The notes under the pieces were generated by a model. The model saw only the letters and a program-made list of their open reading frames with translations, ran no database searches and was not told the origin of the DNA. Shown piece by piece: positions 8,676 through 21,396 of a stretch of 64,000 bases of DNA (positions are counted from its first letter, which is position 1; the number at the start of each line of letters is the position of its first letter). Both the position numbers and the translations under genes were made by a program. This DNA comes from Nocardiopsis endophytica (lineage in GTDB: Bacteria; Actinomycetota; Actinomycetes; Streptosporangiales; Streptosporangiaceae), in the NCBI RefSeq assembly GCF_027706725.1, contig NZ_JAQFWQ010000014.1:23000-86999 (forward strand), given 5' to 3'.

Positions 8676-9413
8676 CTACAGGCCGGTGTCCTTGGTGGCG
8701 GGGCCGTCCCACTCGGTCGGCAGCGGGTGGGCCTTGGGTGCCACCCGCTTGACGACCTCGTCCAGGACGGTGCGCACGTAGGGCTCGCCGACCCACAGGT
8801 GCTTGGCGCCCGGGACGCCGATCACCTCGGCCTGCGGTACCCGGGCGAAGCGGCGCCGCGCCTCGTCGGGGCGCAGGTAGTCGTCGAACTCGGGGACCAG
8901 CGCCGTCAGCGGCCGCCCGAACTCCGCCCAGGCGTCCAGGTCGGCGTCGGTGGCGCGGTGCAGCGGCGGGGAGAGCAGGACCGCGCCCTCCACCTCGGGG
9001 TCGCGCCCCCATTTGAGGGCCAGCTCGGTGCCGAAGGACCAGCCCAGCAGCCACGGCCGGGGCAGCCCCTCGAACTCGGCGTACTCGATGGCGGCGGCCA
9101 CGTCGTAGCGCTCGGCCTCGCCGTCGCCGAAGGAGCCCTGGCTGGTGCCGTGCCGCGAGGAGGTGCCGCGGGTGTTGAAGCGCAGCACCGCGGTGTCGGC
9201 CAGCGCCGGCAGCCGGAAGGCGGCCTTGCGCAGCACGTGGCTGTCCATCATGCCCTCGGCGGTGGGCAGCGGGTGCAGGCACACCAGGGTGGCGGCGGGG
9301 GCGCCGCCGCCCTCGGGCAGCGCCAGCTCGCCGACGAGCTCCAGGCCGTCGGCGGTGTGCAGGGTGATGGGGCGGCGCTCGGCGGGGAGCACCGTGGTGG
9401 CGCGGATCTCCAT
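8676..9413 (-). CDS. Alpha/beta hydrolase
   Basis: The 245-residue protein has an alpha/beta-hydrolase fold with nucleophile elbow GWSFG at 124-128 (Ser126), an oxyanion-type segment CLHPLP at 45-50, RFNTRGTSSRHGTSQGSF typical of dienelactone-hydrolase/KANL3-Tex30-like hydrolases, and a probable catalytic His205 (GAKHLW). There is no signal peptide, so it is cytoplasmic. It starts 9 nt after the stop of the upstream small zinc protein, which suggests an operon. The substrate is unknown. Confidence 0.8.
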   Translation of the reverse strand: MEIRATTVLPAERRPITLHTADGLELVGELALPEGGGAPAATLVCLHPLPTAEGMMDSHVLRKAAFRLPALADTAVLRFNTRGTSSRHGTSQGSFGDGEAERYDVAAAIEYAEFEGLPRPWLLGWSFGTELALKWGRDPEVEGAVLLSPPLHRATDADLDAWAEFGRPLTALVPEFDDYLRPDEARRRFARVPQAEVIGVPGAKHLWVGEPYVRTVLDEVVKRVAPKAHPLPTEWDGPATKDTGL

Positions 9414-9422
9414 GGGTTCCTC

Positions 9423-9719
9423 TCAGCGCAGGTGCGCGCGCCGCTGCCAGCAGGAGGAGTGCCAGTGCCGGCGGTCCTCGCCGTCGCCATAGGGCCGCCA
9501 GGCCACCACGTGCGGGGTGCCCGGCGGGAGGTCCTGGCGGCACCCGGGGCAGCGGTAGGTCTTGGCGGCCGCGGCGCCGCTGATCCGCCGGAGCACCCAC
9601 TCGCCGTCGGGTCCGGTCTCCCGCCGCTGGCCCCCGGTGACGCGCAGCATCAGGGCGTCGGGGTCGGCGTCGCGGGCGGGCGCCCCTTTGCGGCGGGGTG
9701 TGTTTCGGCGCGGGCTCAC
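9423..9719 (-). CDS. Small zinc-binding conserved protein
   Basis: The 98-residue basic protein has CPGC (57-60) and a later HWHSSC (85-90), an HNH-like or zinc-ribbon Cys2-His/Cys arrangement. It resembles a conserved actinobacterial family often found beside this alpha/beta hydrolase and sometimes mislabelled ATP/GTP-binding protein; I see no P-loop. The N-terminus is Arg/Lys-rich and probably flexible. It is likely co-transcribed with the hydrolase 9 nt downstream. The function is unknown. Confidence 0.7.
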   Translation of the reverse strand: MSPRRNTPRRKGAPARDADPDALMLRVTGGQRRETGPDGEWVLRRISGAAAAKTYRCPGCRQDLPPGTPHVVAWRPYGDGEDRRHWHSSCWQRRAHLR

Positions 9720-9731
9720 CCTTCAAGGGTA

Positions 9732-9758
9732 GGGGCCCCTGGAGGCTCCAGGGGCCCC
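9732..9758 (-). terminator. Strong hairpin terminator of 3-hydroxyacyl-CoA dehydrogenase gene
   Basis: A 13-bp perfect inverted repeat GGGGCCCCTGGAG / CTCCAGGGGCCCC with one intervening base lies 16 nt past the stop of the dehydrogenase. It separates that gene from the small zinc-protein operon on the same strand. Confidence 0.8.
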
Positions 9759-9773
9759 GGGGTGTGTGCCGCT

Positions 9774-10955
9774 CTACGCGTTCTCCCGCGCCGCCTTGGC
9801 CGTGAGCGGGGAGGGGGCGTAGGGGGCGAGTCCGGCGTCGGCGACGGCGCGCAGCACGCGCGCCACCTCGGCGCCGCCGCGCTCCTCGGCCAGCTCGACC
9901 GGGCCCTTGGGGTAGCCGCAGCCGAAGCGCATGGCGGTGTCGACGTCGACCGCGGAGGCGTAGCCGTCGCCGACCATCCGCAGCGCGTCGTCCATGTGCG
10001 GGGCCAGCAGCAGGTCGGCCAGGCCGAAGCCGAGCGATCCGTCGCGCACGGACTCGGCGACGGGGCCGGAGGGGTGCTCCTCGGCGGCCGGGGCCTGGCC
10101 GCCGTAGGCGTAGAAGCCGCGGCCGCTCTTGCGGCCGAGCATCCCGGCGGCGACCATGCGGCGCAGCAGCGGCGCCGCCGCGTAGCGGGGGGTGCGGAAC
10201 TCCTCCCAGAGCACGTCCATGACGGCCAGGCACACGTCCAGGCCGACCAGGTCGGCGAGGGTGAGCGGCCCCATGGGCAGCCCGGCGCCGCCGGTGGCGG
10301 CGGCGTCGATCTCCTCGCGGGAGGCCAGGCGGCGCTCGTAGAGGGAGACGGCGTCGTTGATGTAGGGCACCAGAAGGGCGTTGGCGACGAACCCGGCGCG
10401 GTCGCCCACGCTGACCGGGGTCTTGCCGATGCGCTTGGCGACCTCCTCGGCCACCGCGGCGGTTCCGGGGTCGGTGGAGGGGGTGGAGACCACCTCCACC
10501 AGCTTCATCACCGGCGCGGGGTTGAAGAAGTGGAGGCCCACGACCAGGCCCGGGCGGTCGGTCAGGGCGGCGATCTCCGTGACCGACAGCGAGGAGGTGT
10601 TGGTGGCCAGGATCGTGCCGGGCGGGCAGATCCGGTCCAGGTCGGCGAAGACGTCGCGCTTGATGTCGGGCCGCTCGGGGACGGCCTCGACGACGAAGTC
10701 GGCGTCGCCGAGGTCCTCGCGGTCGGTCGTCAGCACGATCCGGCCGAGGATGGTGTCGTGCTCCTCTGGGGTGATCTTGCCCTTGTCGCGGGCGCGCCCG
10801 AGGGACGCGGCGATGTGCCCGCGGCCGCGCTCGACGGCGTCCGTGTCGATCTCGACTCCGGTGACGGAGAAGCCGGCCCGGGCGAAGACCTCGGCGATCC
10901 CCGCGCCCATCGTGCCGAGCCCGACCACTCCGACCTTGTTGAATTCCTGCACCAT
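9774..10955 (-). CDS. 3-hydroxyacyl-CoA (3-hydroxybutyryl-CoA) dehydrogenase
   Basis: NAD(P)-dependent oxidation of 3-hydroxyacyl-CoA in fatty-acid or butyrate metabolism. The 393-residue protein has a Rossmann motif GLGTMG at 12-17, the catalytic His142 in GLHFFNPAPVMKLVEVV, and the C-terminal 3HCDH domain. A second, shorter 3HCDH-like repeat follows (about 325-370, DVDTAMRFGCGYPKGP), which makes it longer than the ~285-residue single-domain form. The ATG at 10955 is 7 nt from a TAGGGT -10 box (10968-10963), so the mRNA is probably leaderless. It is divergent from the LLM oxidoreductase across 78 bp. Confidence 0.92.
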   Translation of the reverse strand: MVQEFNKVGVVGLGTMGAGIAEVFARAGFSVTGVEIDTDAVERGRGHIAASLGRARDKGKITPEEHDTILGRIVLTTDREDLGDADFVVEAVPERPDIKRDVFADLDRICPPGTILATNTSSLSVTEIAALTDRPGLVVGLHFFNPAPVMKLVEVVSTPSTDPGTAAVAEEVAKRIGKTPVSVGDRAGFVANALLVPYINDAVSLYERRLASREEIDAAATGGAGLPMGPLTLADLVGLDVCLAVMDVLWEEFRTPRYAAAPLLRRMVAAGMLGRKSGRGFYAYGGQAPAAEEHPSGPVAESVRDGSLGFGLADLLLAPHMDDALRMVGDGYASAVDVDTAMRFGCGYPKGPVELAEERGGAEVARVLRAVADAGLAPYAPSPLTAKAARENA

Positions 10956-11033
10956 GGGGCCAACCCTAGACGGTCGCCTCCGGGTGCCCCGGTTCCGCCC
11001 CCGCGGCGCCGGGCGGGCGGCCACAATGGCCCC

Positions 11034-12572
11034 ATGCGCATCGGAGCCTTCCTTCCCGCGGCCCAGTTCCCGGGCCGCGACCACACCGCCACGCTGGAGG
11101 CGGCGGCGCGGGCGGCCGAGGCCGCCGAGCGGGCCGGGTTCGACGACGTGTGGTTCGCCGAGCACCACTTCATGTCCTACGGGGTGTGCCCGTCGGCGGT
11201 GGCGATGGCGGCCTACGTGCTGGGGCGCACCCGCCGGGTGCGGGTGGGCACGGCGGTGAGCGTGCTGAGCACCGCCCACCCGGTGGCCCTGGCCGAGCAG
11301 GCCAACCTGCTGGACCAGGTGTCCGGGGGGCGGTTCCGGCTGGGGGTGGGGCGCGGCGGCCCGTGGGTGGACCTGGAGGTGTTCGGCACCGGGCTGGAGC
11401 GGTACGAACGGGGGTTCGGCGAGTCGCTGGAACTGCTGCTGGAGGCGCTGCGCGGTGGGCCGATGCGCGCCGACGGCGCGGTGTTCGGGTTCCGGGAGGT
11501 GGAGGTGGTCCCGGGGCCGCGGACGCTGCCGCACCCGGAGGTGGTGGTGGCGGCGACCTCGGAGCCGACGCTGGCGCTGGCCGCCGGTGCCGGGCTGCCG
11601 GTGATGCTCGGGCTGCACCAGGACGGGGCGGCCCAGGCGGCGATGCTGGAGCGCTACGGGGAGCTGCGCGCTGAGGCCTGCGCGGAGGGCGCGGTGCGCG
11701 GGCACGTGGCGGCGGCGGTGGCGCACGTGGCCGATTCGCGCGAGGAGGCGCGCAAGGCGCTGCTGGAGGCGCTGCCGCGGTGGCTGGGCCCGGGCCTGGA
11801 GGGCTACGTGCCGGTGGACGGGCGGCCGCGGCCGCAGCGGGACCCGGACGCCTATGCGCGGTTCCTGTGCGACGCCCACGCGGTGGGCACGGCGGAGGAC
11901 TGCGCCGCGGTGCTGCGCGAGCGGGCGGAGGCGACCGGCGCGGACGCGCTGATGCTGCTGGTGGAGGGCGCGGGCGAGGAGGCCGCGGTGCTGGAGAACA
12001 TCGCCCGGCTGGGCGAGGAGGTGCTGCCGCGGGTGCGCGGCGGCAGTGCGGCGCCGCGCACCCGCGCGCTCGCATCAGCAGTCGACGAGTTCGGGCGACT
12101 GGTTGAGGAGCTGGGCCCGCGGGGTGGTGAACGCCTTGTAGGCGTCGTCGGTGCCGGGCGGGAACAGGGCGAGGCGGTGGCAGTTCTGGAAGGCCAGCCG
12201 CATGCCGAAGTGGCGCTCGACGGCGGCGCGCATGGCGTCGCTGGCCACCATCCGCAGGAGCTGGCCGCGCTCGGCCTCGCTGGGCGGCGGGGTCTCGTTG
12301 GCGGCGAATCCGGTGCCGTCGGCGTCGGTCCCGGCGCGCTCGGCCAGGCCGCTCACCAGGGACCAGGCGTACGGCAGCGATTCGCGGATGCAGGCGATGA
12401 AGTCGGCGTCGGAGACCTCGCCCCGCTCGGCCTTGTCCAGCAGTTCGGGAGGAACCGTCAGCGACATGGGTGTCCCATCTTCTCGTCGGGCGGTCGTTGC
12501 GACGGTAAGCCCCGCGCCACGGCGCGTCACGGGGCCCGGGGGCCACAGAAGGCTGTCCCGGCCGCCATATGA
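11034..12572 (+). CDS. LLM-class flavin-dependent oxidoreductase with anomalous 3' extension
   Basis: Residues 1 to about 345 form a luciferase-like monooxygenase TIM barrel (MRIGAFLPAAQFPG; FDDVWFAEHHF; QVSGGRFRLGVGRGGP; PHPEVVVAATSEPT). Family members use reduced F420 or FMN. The frame has no stop at the expected end. It stays open to 12572 and adds about 165 Gly/Ala/Arg-rich residues that are codon-aligned antisense of the convergent gene 12075-12467. I infer that the original stop was lost or that a sequence error exists; the functional protein probably ends near 12070. The ATG at 11034 has CACAAT as a candidate -10 and looks leaderless. Confidence 0.75.
   Translation: MRIGAFLPAAQFPGRDHTATLEAAARAAEAAERAGFDDVWFAEHHFMSYGVCPSAVAMAAYVLGRTRRVRVGTAVSVLSTAHPVALAEQANLLDQVSGGRFRLGVGRGGPWVDLEVFGTGLERYERGFGESLELLLEALRGGPMRADGAVFGFREVEVVPGPRTLPHPEVVVAATSEPTLALAAGAGLPVMLGLHQDGAAQAAMLERYGELRAEACAEGAVRGHVAAAVAHVADSREEARKALLEALPRWLGPGLEGYVPVDGRPRPQRDPDAYARFLCDAHAVGTAEDCAAVLRERAEATGADALMLLVEGAGEEAAVLENIARLGEEVLPRVRGGSAAPRTRALASAVDEFGRLVEELGPRGGERLVGVVGAGREQGEAVAVLEGQPHAEVALDGGAHGVAGHHPQELAALGLAGRRGLVGGESGAVGVGPGALGQAAHQGPGVRQRFADAGDEVGVGDLAPLGLVQQFGRNRQRHGCPIFSSGGRCDGKPRATARHGARGPQKAVPAAI
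12075..12467 (-). CDS. Conserved actinobacterial hypothetical protein
   Basis: The 130-residue acidic, helical protein has conserved-looking blocks SLPYAWSLV, ETPPPSEAERGQLLR, ASDAMRAAVERHFG and LAFQNCHRLALFP, and ends LLNQSPELVDC. Similar proteins are recalled from Streptomyces and relatives as small single-domain hypotheticals. No membrane span or catalytic motif is seen. The ATG at 12467 is preferred over the upstream frame start at 12530 because the family sequence begins MSLTVPPELL. A Zur-like palindrome lies about 100 bp upstream. The gene is wholly overlapped by the extended LLM frame. Confidence 0.75.
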   Translation of the reverse strand: MSLTVPPELLDKAERGEVSDADFIACIRESLPYAWSLVSGLAERAGTDADGTGFAANETPPPSEAERGQLLRMVASDAMRAAVERHFGMRLAFQNCHRLALFPPGTDDAYKAFTTPRAQLLNQSPELVDC

Positions 12573-12584
12573 AAATAGTTATCA
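12570..12584. promoter_or_regulatory. Zur/Fur-like metalloregulator box
   Basis: TGAAAATAGTTATCA is a 7-1-7 imperfect palindrome in an isolated A/T-rich patch. It agrees at most positions with the actinobacterial Zur consensus TGAAAATGATTTTCA (from memory). It lies between the divergent starts of the conserved hypothetical (12467) and nucS (12675), about 100 bp and 90 bp away. Regulation of either gene by metal is an inference. Confidence 0.45.
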
Positions 12585-12660
12585 TTCCCGTTCGGCGCCG
12601 GCGGTTCCGGGGGAGGCGGTTCCGGCGGGCTTTCGGGGGAAGCGGGGCCCCGTCCGCCGC

Positions 12661-12666
12661 TAGGAT
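12661..12666 (+). promoter_or_regulatory. -10 box of leaderless nucS
   Basis: TAGGAT lies 8 nt before the GTG start of nucS, the usual spacing for a leaderless actinomycete transcript. No convincing -35 hexamer is seen. Confidence 0.55.
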
Positions 12667-12674
12667 CGGGGGCC

Positions 12675-13352
12675 GTGAGACTCGTGATCGCCCGGTGCAG
12701 CGTCGACTACGTCGGCCGCCTGACCGCCCACCTGCCCATGGCCCCGCGGCTCGTGCTGTTCAAGGCCGACGGCTCGGTCTCGGTGCACGCCGACGACCGC
12801 GCGTTCAAGCCGCTGAACTGGATGAACCCGCCGTGTACGGTGCGCGAGGGCACCGCGGAGGACGGCACGGCCGAGTGGACGGTCACCCACGGCAAGTCGG
12901 GCGAGAAGCTCGTGCTGCGGATCGAGGAGGTCCTGCACGACAGCACGCACGAGCTCGGCCCCGACCCGGGCCTGCAGAAGGACGGCGTCGAGGCGCACCT
13001 GCAGGAGCTGCTCGCCGAGCACATCACCACCCTGGGCGAGGGGTACACGCTGATCCGGCGGGAGTACCCGACCGCGATCGGCCCCGTGGACATCCTGTGC
13101 CGGGACGGCGACGGCGGCACCGTGGCCGTGGAGCTCAAGCGGCGCGGCGACATCGACGGCGTCGAACAGCTGACCCGCTACCTGGAGCTGCTCAACCGGG
13201 ACCCGGCGCTCAAGCCGGTGCGCGGGGTGTTCGCCGCCCAGGAGATCAAGCCGCAGGCGCGGGTGCTGGCCGCGGACCGCGGCATCGGGTGCGTCACGCT
13301 CGACTACGACGCGCTGCGCGGGATCGAGCCGGACACCCCGCGGCTCTTCTGA
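12675..13352 (+). CDS. nucS: Endonuclease NucS (EndoMS), non-canonical mismatch repair
   Basis: NucS cleaves both strands at mismatched base pairs and replaces MutS/MutL in most actinobacteria. The 225-residue protein has an N-terminal DNA-binding half and a C-terminal RecB-like nuclease with Asp139 (GPVDIL), Glu153 and Lys155 (VAVELKRRG) and Gln165. It ends TPRLF, resembling the clamp-binding tail of the family. The GTG start sits 8 nt after a TAGGAT -10 box, so translation is leaderless. Confidence 0.95.
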   Translation: MRLVIARCSVDYVGRLTAHLPMAPRLVLFKADGSVSVHADDRAFKPLNWMNPPCTVREGTAEDGTAEWTVTHGKSGEKLVLRIEEVLHDSTHELGPDPGLQKDGVEAHLQELLAEHITTLGEGYTLIRREYPTAIGPVDILCRDGDGGTVAVELKRRGDIDGVEQLTRYLELLNRDPALKPVRGVFAAQEIKPQARVLAADRGIGCVTLDYDALRGIEPDTPRLF

Positions 13353-13432
13353 CCGGACCGAGTGTCGTCAGGGGCGTGCATGATGCGCCCCGTACCCCCC
13401 GCCGACCGGTCCACGTCAGGAGTCCCGCCCCC

Positions 13433-17430
<3,998 letters not shown>

Positions 17431-17434
<4 letters not shown>

Positions 17435-18660
17435 GCCCGGGGCGGCTGCCGCCCGCGCCGGAGGACTGGGTCGCCACGCCCTACTGGGACGCCTTCGTGG
17501 TGGCGGTGCTCGGGCTGATGGCGCTGGTGGGCGCCCTCGCCGGAGAGGGCGCCGCCGCCCGCTGGACCGCCTCGGGGGCGCTGGCCGCCCTGGCCGCCTT
17601 CTACCTGGCGTACGGGCGGCGGGTGCTGCGGCGTGGGCCGTTCCAGGGGTGGCGGGCGGCCCCGGCGCTGGCCGGGTACGCCGCGCTGTTCGTCCCCGCC
17701 GCCACGGCGGTGCCCTCGGTGGCCACCGCCCTGGTCGCGCTGGCACCGCTGGCGTTCATGACCATCCCGGGGCTTCCGGCCGCGACGGCCGTGGGCGCCA
17801 TGCTCTACGGTCCGGCCCTGCTGCGCACCGCACTGGACCCGTCGTCGGCCGGCGGGCTGGCGGTCGAGCTGCCCGTGCTCACCGTGGTCCTGCTCTTCTC
17901 CCTGTGGTTCGGCGGGTGGATCGGCCGGATCATCAGGCAGAGCGCCGAGCGGGCGAAGCTCATCGAGGAGCTGGAGCGCAGCCGGGAGCAGGCGGCGGCG
18001 CTGTCGGCGCAGGCGGGCGCGCTGGCCGAGCGCGAGCGCATCGCCCGCGACATCCACGACACCCTGGCCCAGGGGTTCACCAGCGTGGTGGCGCTGGCGC
18101 AGGCCGTGGAGTCGGAGATGGACCGCGACCCGGAGGCAGCCCGGCGGCACCTGGAGCTGATCAAGGAGACCGGGCGGGAGAACCTGGCCGAGGCGCGGGC
18201 CCTGGTGGCCGGGGGCGCGGCCGGAGGGACCGCACTGGAGCTGGAGGAGGCGCTGCGCCGCACGGCCGGGCGCAGCGGCCAGGAGGCCGGGGCCGACACG
18301 GCGTTCACGGTGCGCGGGGACGCGCCGGGGCGCCTGCCCCCCGAGGTCCAGGTGGACCTGTTGCGCGGCGCGCAGGAGGCGCTGGCCAACGCTCGCCGCC
18401 ACGCCGGGGCCTCGCGCATCGGGGTGCTGCTGGAGTACCTTCCGGGGGCCTGCCGGGTCACCGTGCGCGACGACGGGCGCGGCTTCGACCCGGGCGCGGC
18501 GCGGTGCGGCTTCGGCCTGGTGGGGATGCGCCGCCGGGCCGAGGCGGCGGGCGGGAGCCTCGCCCTGGAGACCGCCCCGGGCGGCGGCACCGAGGTCCGG
18601 CTGGAGATCCCGTACCCGGGAGGGGCGGCGGGCACGAGGGGCACGGAGGAGGGGTCATGA
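17431..18660 (+). CDS. NarL-type sensor histidine kinase
   Basis: The 409-residue kinase has an N-terminal membrane domain of about five spans (20-165), a HisKA_3 dimerisation helix with phospho-acceptor His209 (RERIARDIHDTLAQGF), and a HATPase_c domain with ANARRHA (N box), DDGRGFDPG (G1) and GFGLVGMRRRAE (G2). The GTG at 17431 overlaps the permease stop as GTGA; a longer frame exists but would overlap the permease. It is expected to sense a compound connected with the ABC exporter and to phosphorylate the next gene product. Confidence 0.92.
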
Positions 18661-19280
18661 TCCGCGTGGTGCTGGCCGACGACCACCCGGTGGTCCGCGA
18701 GGGCATCCGGGGGATGCTGGCGGCCGAGGACGACATCGAGGTGGCCGGGGAGGCCGCCTCGGGCGGCGAGGCGGTGGCCGTCGCGGCCGCGGTCGGCGCC
18801 GACGTGGTGCTGATGGACCTGCGCATGCCGGGCGGGGACGGCGCCGAGGCGACCGAGCGGCTGCGGCACGAGGCGCCGCGGGTCCGGGTGCTCATCCTGA
18901 CCACCTACGACACCGACGCCGACATCCTGCGGGCGGTGGAGGCCGGGGCCACCGGCTACCTGCTCAAGGACGCGCCGCGCACGGAGCTGGCGGCGGCGGT
19001 GCGGGCGGCCGCGCGCGGCGAGACGGCGCTGTCGCCGTCGGTGGCCACCCGGCTGGTGTCGGGGATGCGGGCGCGGGCCGAGGCCCCGGCGCTGTCCGAG
19101 AGGGAGGTCCAGGTGCTGCGGCTGGCCGCCGACGGGCTGACCAACGCCGAGATCGGGGCGCGGCTGTTCATCGGCGCCACCACCGTCAAGACCCACCTGG
19201 TGCGCGTCTACGCCAAGCTGGAGGTGTCCGACCGGACCGCGGCGGTCACCCGGGCGATGCGCGAGGGGCTGCTCGACTAG
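18657..19280 (+). CDS. LuxR/NarL-family response regulator
   Basis: The 207-residue regulator has a receiver domain with Asp54 as phosphorylation site (VVLMDLRMPGGDG), acidic pocket Asp8/Asp9 and Lys in YLLKDAP, and a C-terminal LuxR-type helix-turn-helix (LSEREVQVLRLAADGLTN; TVKTHLVRVYAKL). It overlaps the kinase by ATGA, so stoichiometric co-translation is expected. The four-gene ATPase-permease-kinase-regulator order suggests autoregulated efflux. Confidence 0.94.
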   Translation: MIRVVLADDHPVVREGIRGMLAAEDDIEVAGEAASGGEAVAVAAAVGADVVLMDLRMPGGDGAEATERLRHEAPRVRVLILTTYDTDADILRAVEAGATGYLLKDAPRTELAAAVRAAARGETALSPSVATRLVSGMRARAEAPALSEREVQVLRLAADGLTNAEIGARLFIGATTVKTHLVRVYAKLEVSDRTAAVTRAMREGLLD

Positions 19281-19486
19281 CGCCGGTCCCGAACGGCGCC
19301 GGGTTGGACGAAAGCGACCATCACAGCACACTCCGGGGTACATCCGTAACCCCTCTGGCTGATTGTGGCAACAGGCCGTCCGATTTCTTGCCCGCCACCC
19401 GGCCCGGTGACAGGCTGCACGGTACCTCGCACCGTTCGCGCCCGGCCCATGGTTCCCCGTGGGCGGGCCCAACAGGAGGACGTTCC

Positions 19487-21025
19487 GTGCGCAGAATCCC
19501 TACATCCCCTTCCCCCCGCCGCGCCTCGGCGCTGCGCCGCGCGGCCGCCGGAGGCGCCGGCCTGGCCGCCGTCGTCGCGCTCGGCCTGGCCCCGGCCTCC
19601 CCCGCCGCGGCCTCCCCGGCGTCGCTGGACGAGCTGGTGACCGCGGACGCGATCCGCGGCCACATGGAGAACCTCCAGACGATCGCCGAGTACAACGGCG
19701 GCAACCGGGCGACCAGCACGCCCGGCTACGACGTGGCCGCGAACTACGTCATCGACCAGCTGAAGCAGGCCGGGTACAAGCCGAAGAAGAACGAGTACGA
19801 ATACTCGCTCTGGAGGCAGCACTCGGACGCGGAGTTCGCGCGCACCGCGCCGGACCCCTACACCTACACCGAGGACGAAGAGTACGCCCCGATGACGTTC
19901 TCGGCGGCCGGTGACGTGACCGCCCCGGGCGTGCCGGTGGCGCCCGACGCCGCGGACAGCGGCTGCGAGGCCGGGCAGTTCGAGGGCTTCCCCGAGGGCG
20001 CGGTGGCCGTCATCCGGCGCGGGGCGTGCAGCTTCGCGCAGAAGACGCAGAACGCCGCGGACGCGGGCGCCTCGGCCGCGGTGGTGTTCAACTCCGGCAG
20101 CGACCCGAGCGACCCGGACACCACCGAGCTGTTCTACGGCACGCTCGGCGAGGAGAGCCAGATCCCGGCGCTGAGCACCAGCCTGGCCGTGGGCGAGGAG
20201 CTGGTCGCCGCCGAGGGCCTGGAGCTGCGGGTCTTCGTGGACGCCAGCGTGGTCACCGAGACCTCCTACAACATCATCGCCGACGCCAAGGGCGGGGCGA
20301 AGGACAACGTGGTCATGGCCGGGGCGCACCTGGACAGCGTCCCCGAGGGGCCGGGCATCAACGACAACGCCAGCGGCTCGGCCTCGCTGCTGGAGACCGC
20401 GATCCAGTACCCGGAGCTGGACGACAAGCCCAAGAACAAGGTCCGCTTCGCCTGGTGGGGCACCGAGGAGCAGGGCCTGGTCGGGTCCACGAAGTACGTG
20501 GAGGGCCTGTCGGACAAGAGGCTCGACGACATCGGGCTCTACCTGAACTTCGACATGCTCGGCTCGCCCAACTACGGGCTGCTGGTCTACGACGGCCGCG
20601 GCGAGCTGCCGGAGTCCGACCCGGCCCCGTCCGGCTCGGGCGCGATCCAGAAGACCTTCGAGGACTACTTCGCCGGCCAGAACCTCGACACCGACCCGAC
20701 GGTGCTGGGCTCGCGCTCGGACCACTACCCCTTCATGAGCGCCGGGGTGCCGGTCGGCGGGCTGTTCAGCGGCGGCGACGCGATCAAGACCCAGGAGCAG
20801 GCCGACAAGTGGGGCGGTACGCCGGGGATCACCTTCGACCCCAACTACCACACCCCCGAGGACGACCTGGACAACATCAGCTGGGAGTCGATCGACATCC
20901 TGTCCGGCGGCCTGGCGCACTCGGTGGAGACCTTCTCCGCCTCCACCCTGCCGGTCAACGGCAAGGTGCGGTCGCTGTCGGCGCAGCAGGAGCCCGCGCA
21001 GCTGGGCGACCTGTGGCTGCGGTAG
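19487..21025 (+). CDS. Secreted M28 aminopeptidase with PA domain
   Basis: The 512-residue protein has an Arg-rich N-terminus and signal peptide (about 1-43, ending PAAASP). A protease-associated insert follows (about 150-250, AVIRRGACSFAQKTQNAADAGA), with an M28 zinc domain: His281 and Asp283 (GAHLDSV), Asp293 (GINDNASG), Glu-Glu in GTEEQGLVG, Asp in LNFDMLGSPN and His in NYHTPEDD. It resembles Streptomyces griseus aminopeptidase-like exopeptidases that release N-terminal hydrophobic residues. The GTG at 19487 has AGGAGGA 6 nt upstream. The 206-bp region before it has no gene. Confidence 0.93.
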   Translation: MRRIPTSPSPRRASALRRAAAGGAGLAAVVALGLAPASPAAASPASLDELVTADAIRGHMENLQTIAEYNGGNRATSTPGYDVAANYVIDQLKQAGYKPKKNEYEYSLWRQHSDAEFARTAPDPYTYTEDEEYAPMTFSAAGDVTAPGVPVAPDAADSGCEAGQFEGFPEGAVAVIRRGACSFAQKTQNAADAGASAAVVFNSGSDPSDPDTTELFYGTLGEESQIPALSTSLAVGEELVAAEGLELRVFVDASVVTETSYNIIADAKGGAKDNVVMAGAHLDSVPEGPGINDNASGSASLLETAIQYPELDDKPKNKVRFAWWGTEEQGLVGSTKYVEGLSDKRLDDIGLYLNFDMLGSPNYGLLVYDGRGELPESDPAPSGSGAIQKTFEDYFAGQNLDTDPTVLGSRSDHYPFMSAGVPVGGLFSGGDAIKTQEQADKWGGTPGITFDPNYHTPEDDLDNISWESIDILSGGLAHSVETFSASTLPVNGKVRSLSAQQEPAQLGDLWLR

Positions 21026-21396
21026 CACGCTGAGGGGCCGAAAGAGGGGCCCGTCGGAGCCCGCCGGGGCGCTCCCCGGCGGGCTCCTCCGCGTCCGCGG
21101 CACGGGGCGGCGGGCGGATGGGCCCATTCAGCGGCGGGCCGGGCGGGCGGTGGGCCCCCCGACCCGCACCGCCCGCCCGAACCGCTCCGGCCGCCCCTCC
21201 CGGGCACGTCCCCTCCGTGCCGGCGCGGCCTCTACCGGATGGCCCCCGGTTCCTCACCCGGTCGACGGTGTCCCCCTCGGCACCGATCGACTACGCTCCG
21301 TGCGTTGCGTGTGTCACACAGTATCAGCGTCGCCCGGGGCCCATAACCCCCCGTTGCCGAACGGTTACCCGACGCGACGCGCCCTAGGGTGGTCCC
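21026..21396 (+). other. 371-bp intergenic region: terminator, then promoter of adenosyltransferase gene
   Basis: The left part holds a terminator (listed separately), the middle is very GC-rich with no convincing gene, and the right end holds a TAGGGT -10 box at 21385-21390 that ends 6 nt before the adenosyltransferase ATG, consistent with a leaderless mRNA. No riboswitch, including a cobalamin box, was recognised. Confidence 0.6.
21057..21086 (+). terminator. Terminator of M28 peptidase gene
   Basis: A 13-bp perfect stem GAGCCCGCCGGGG / CCCCGGCGGGCTC with loop CGCT lies 31 nt after the stop codon. It lacks a strong T tract (CTCCGCG follows). Confidence 0.8.

Noticed and set aside
8664-11033. 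Long plus-strand open frame joined to the LLM oxidoreductase
   Set aside because: The upstream part is antisense of the hydrolase and dehydrogenase genes. Homology begins at the ATG at 11034.
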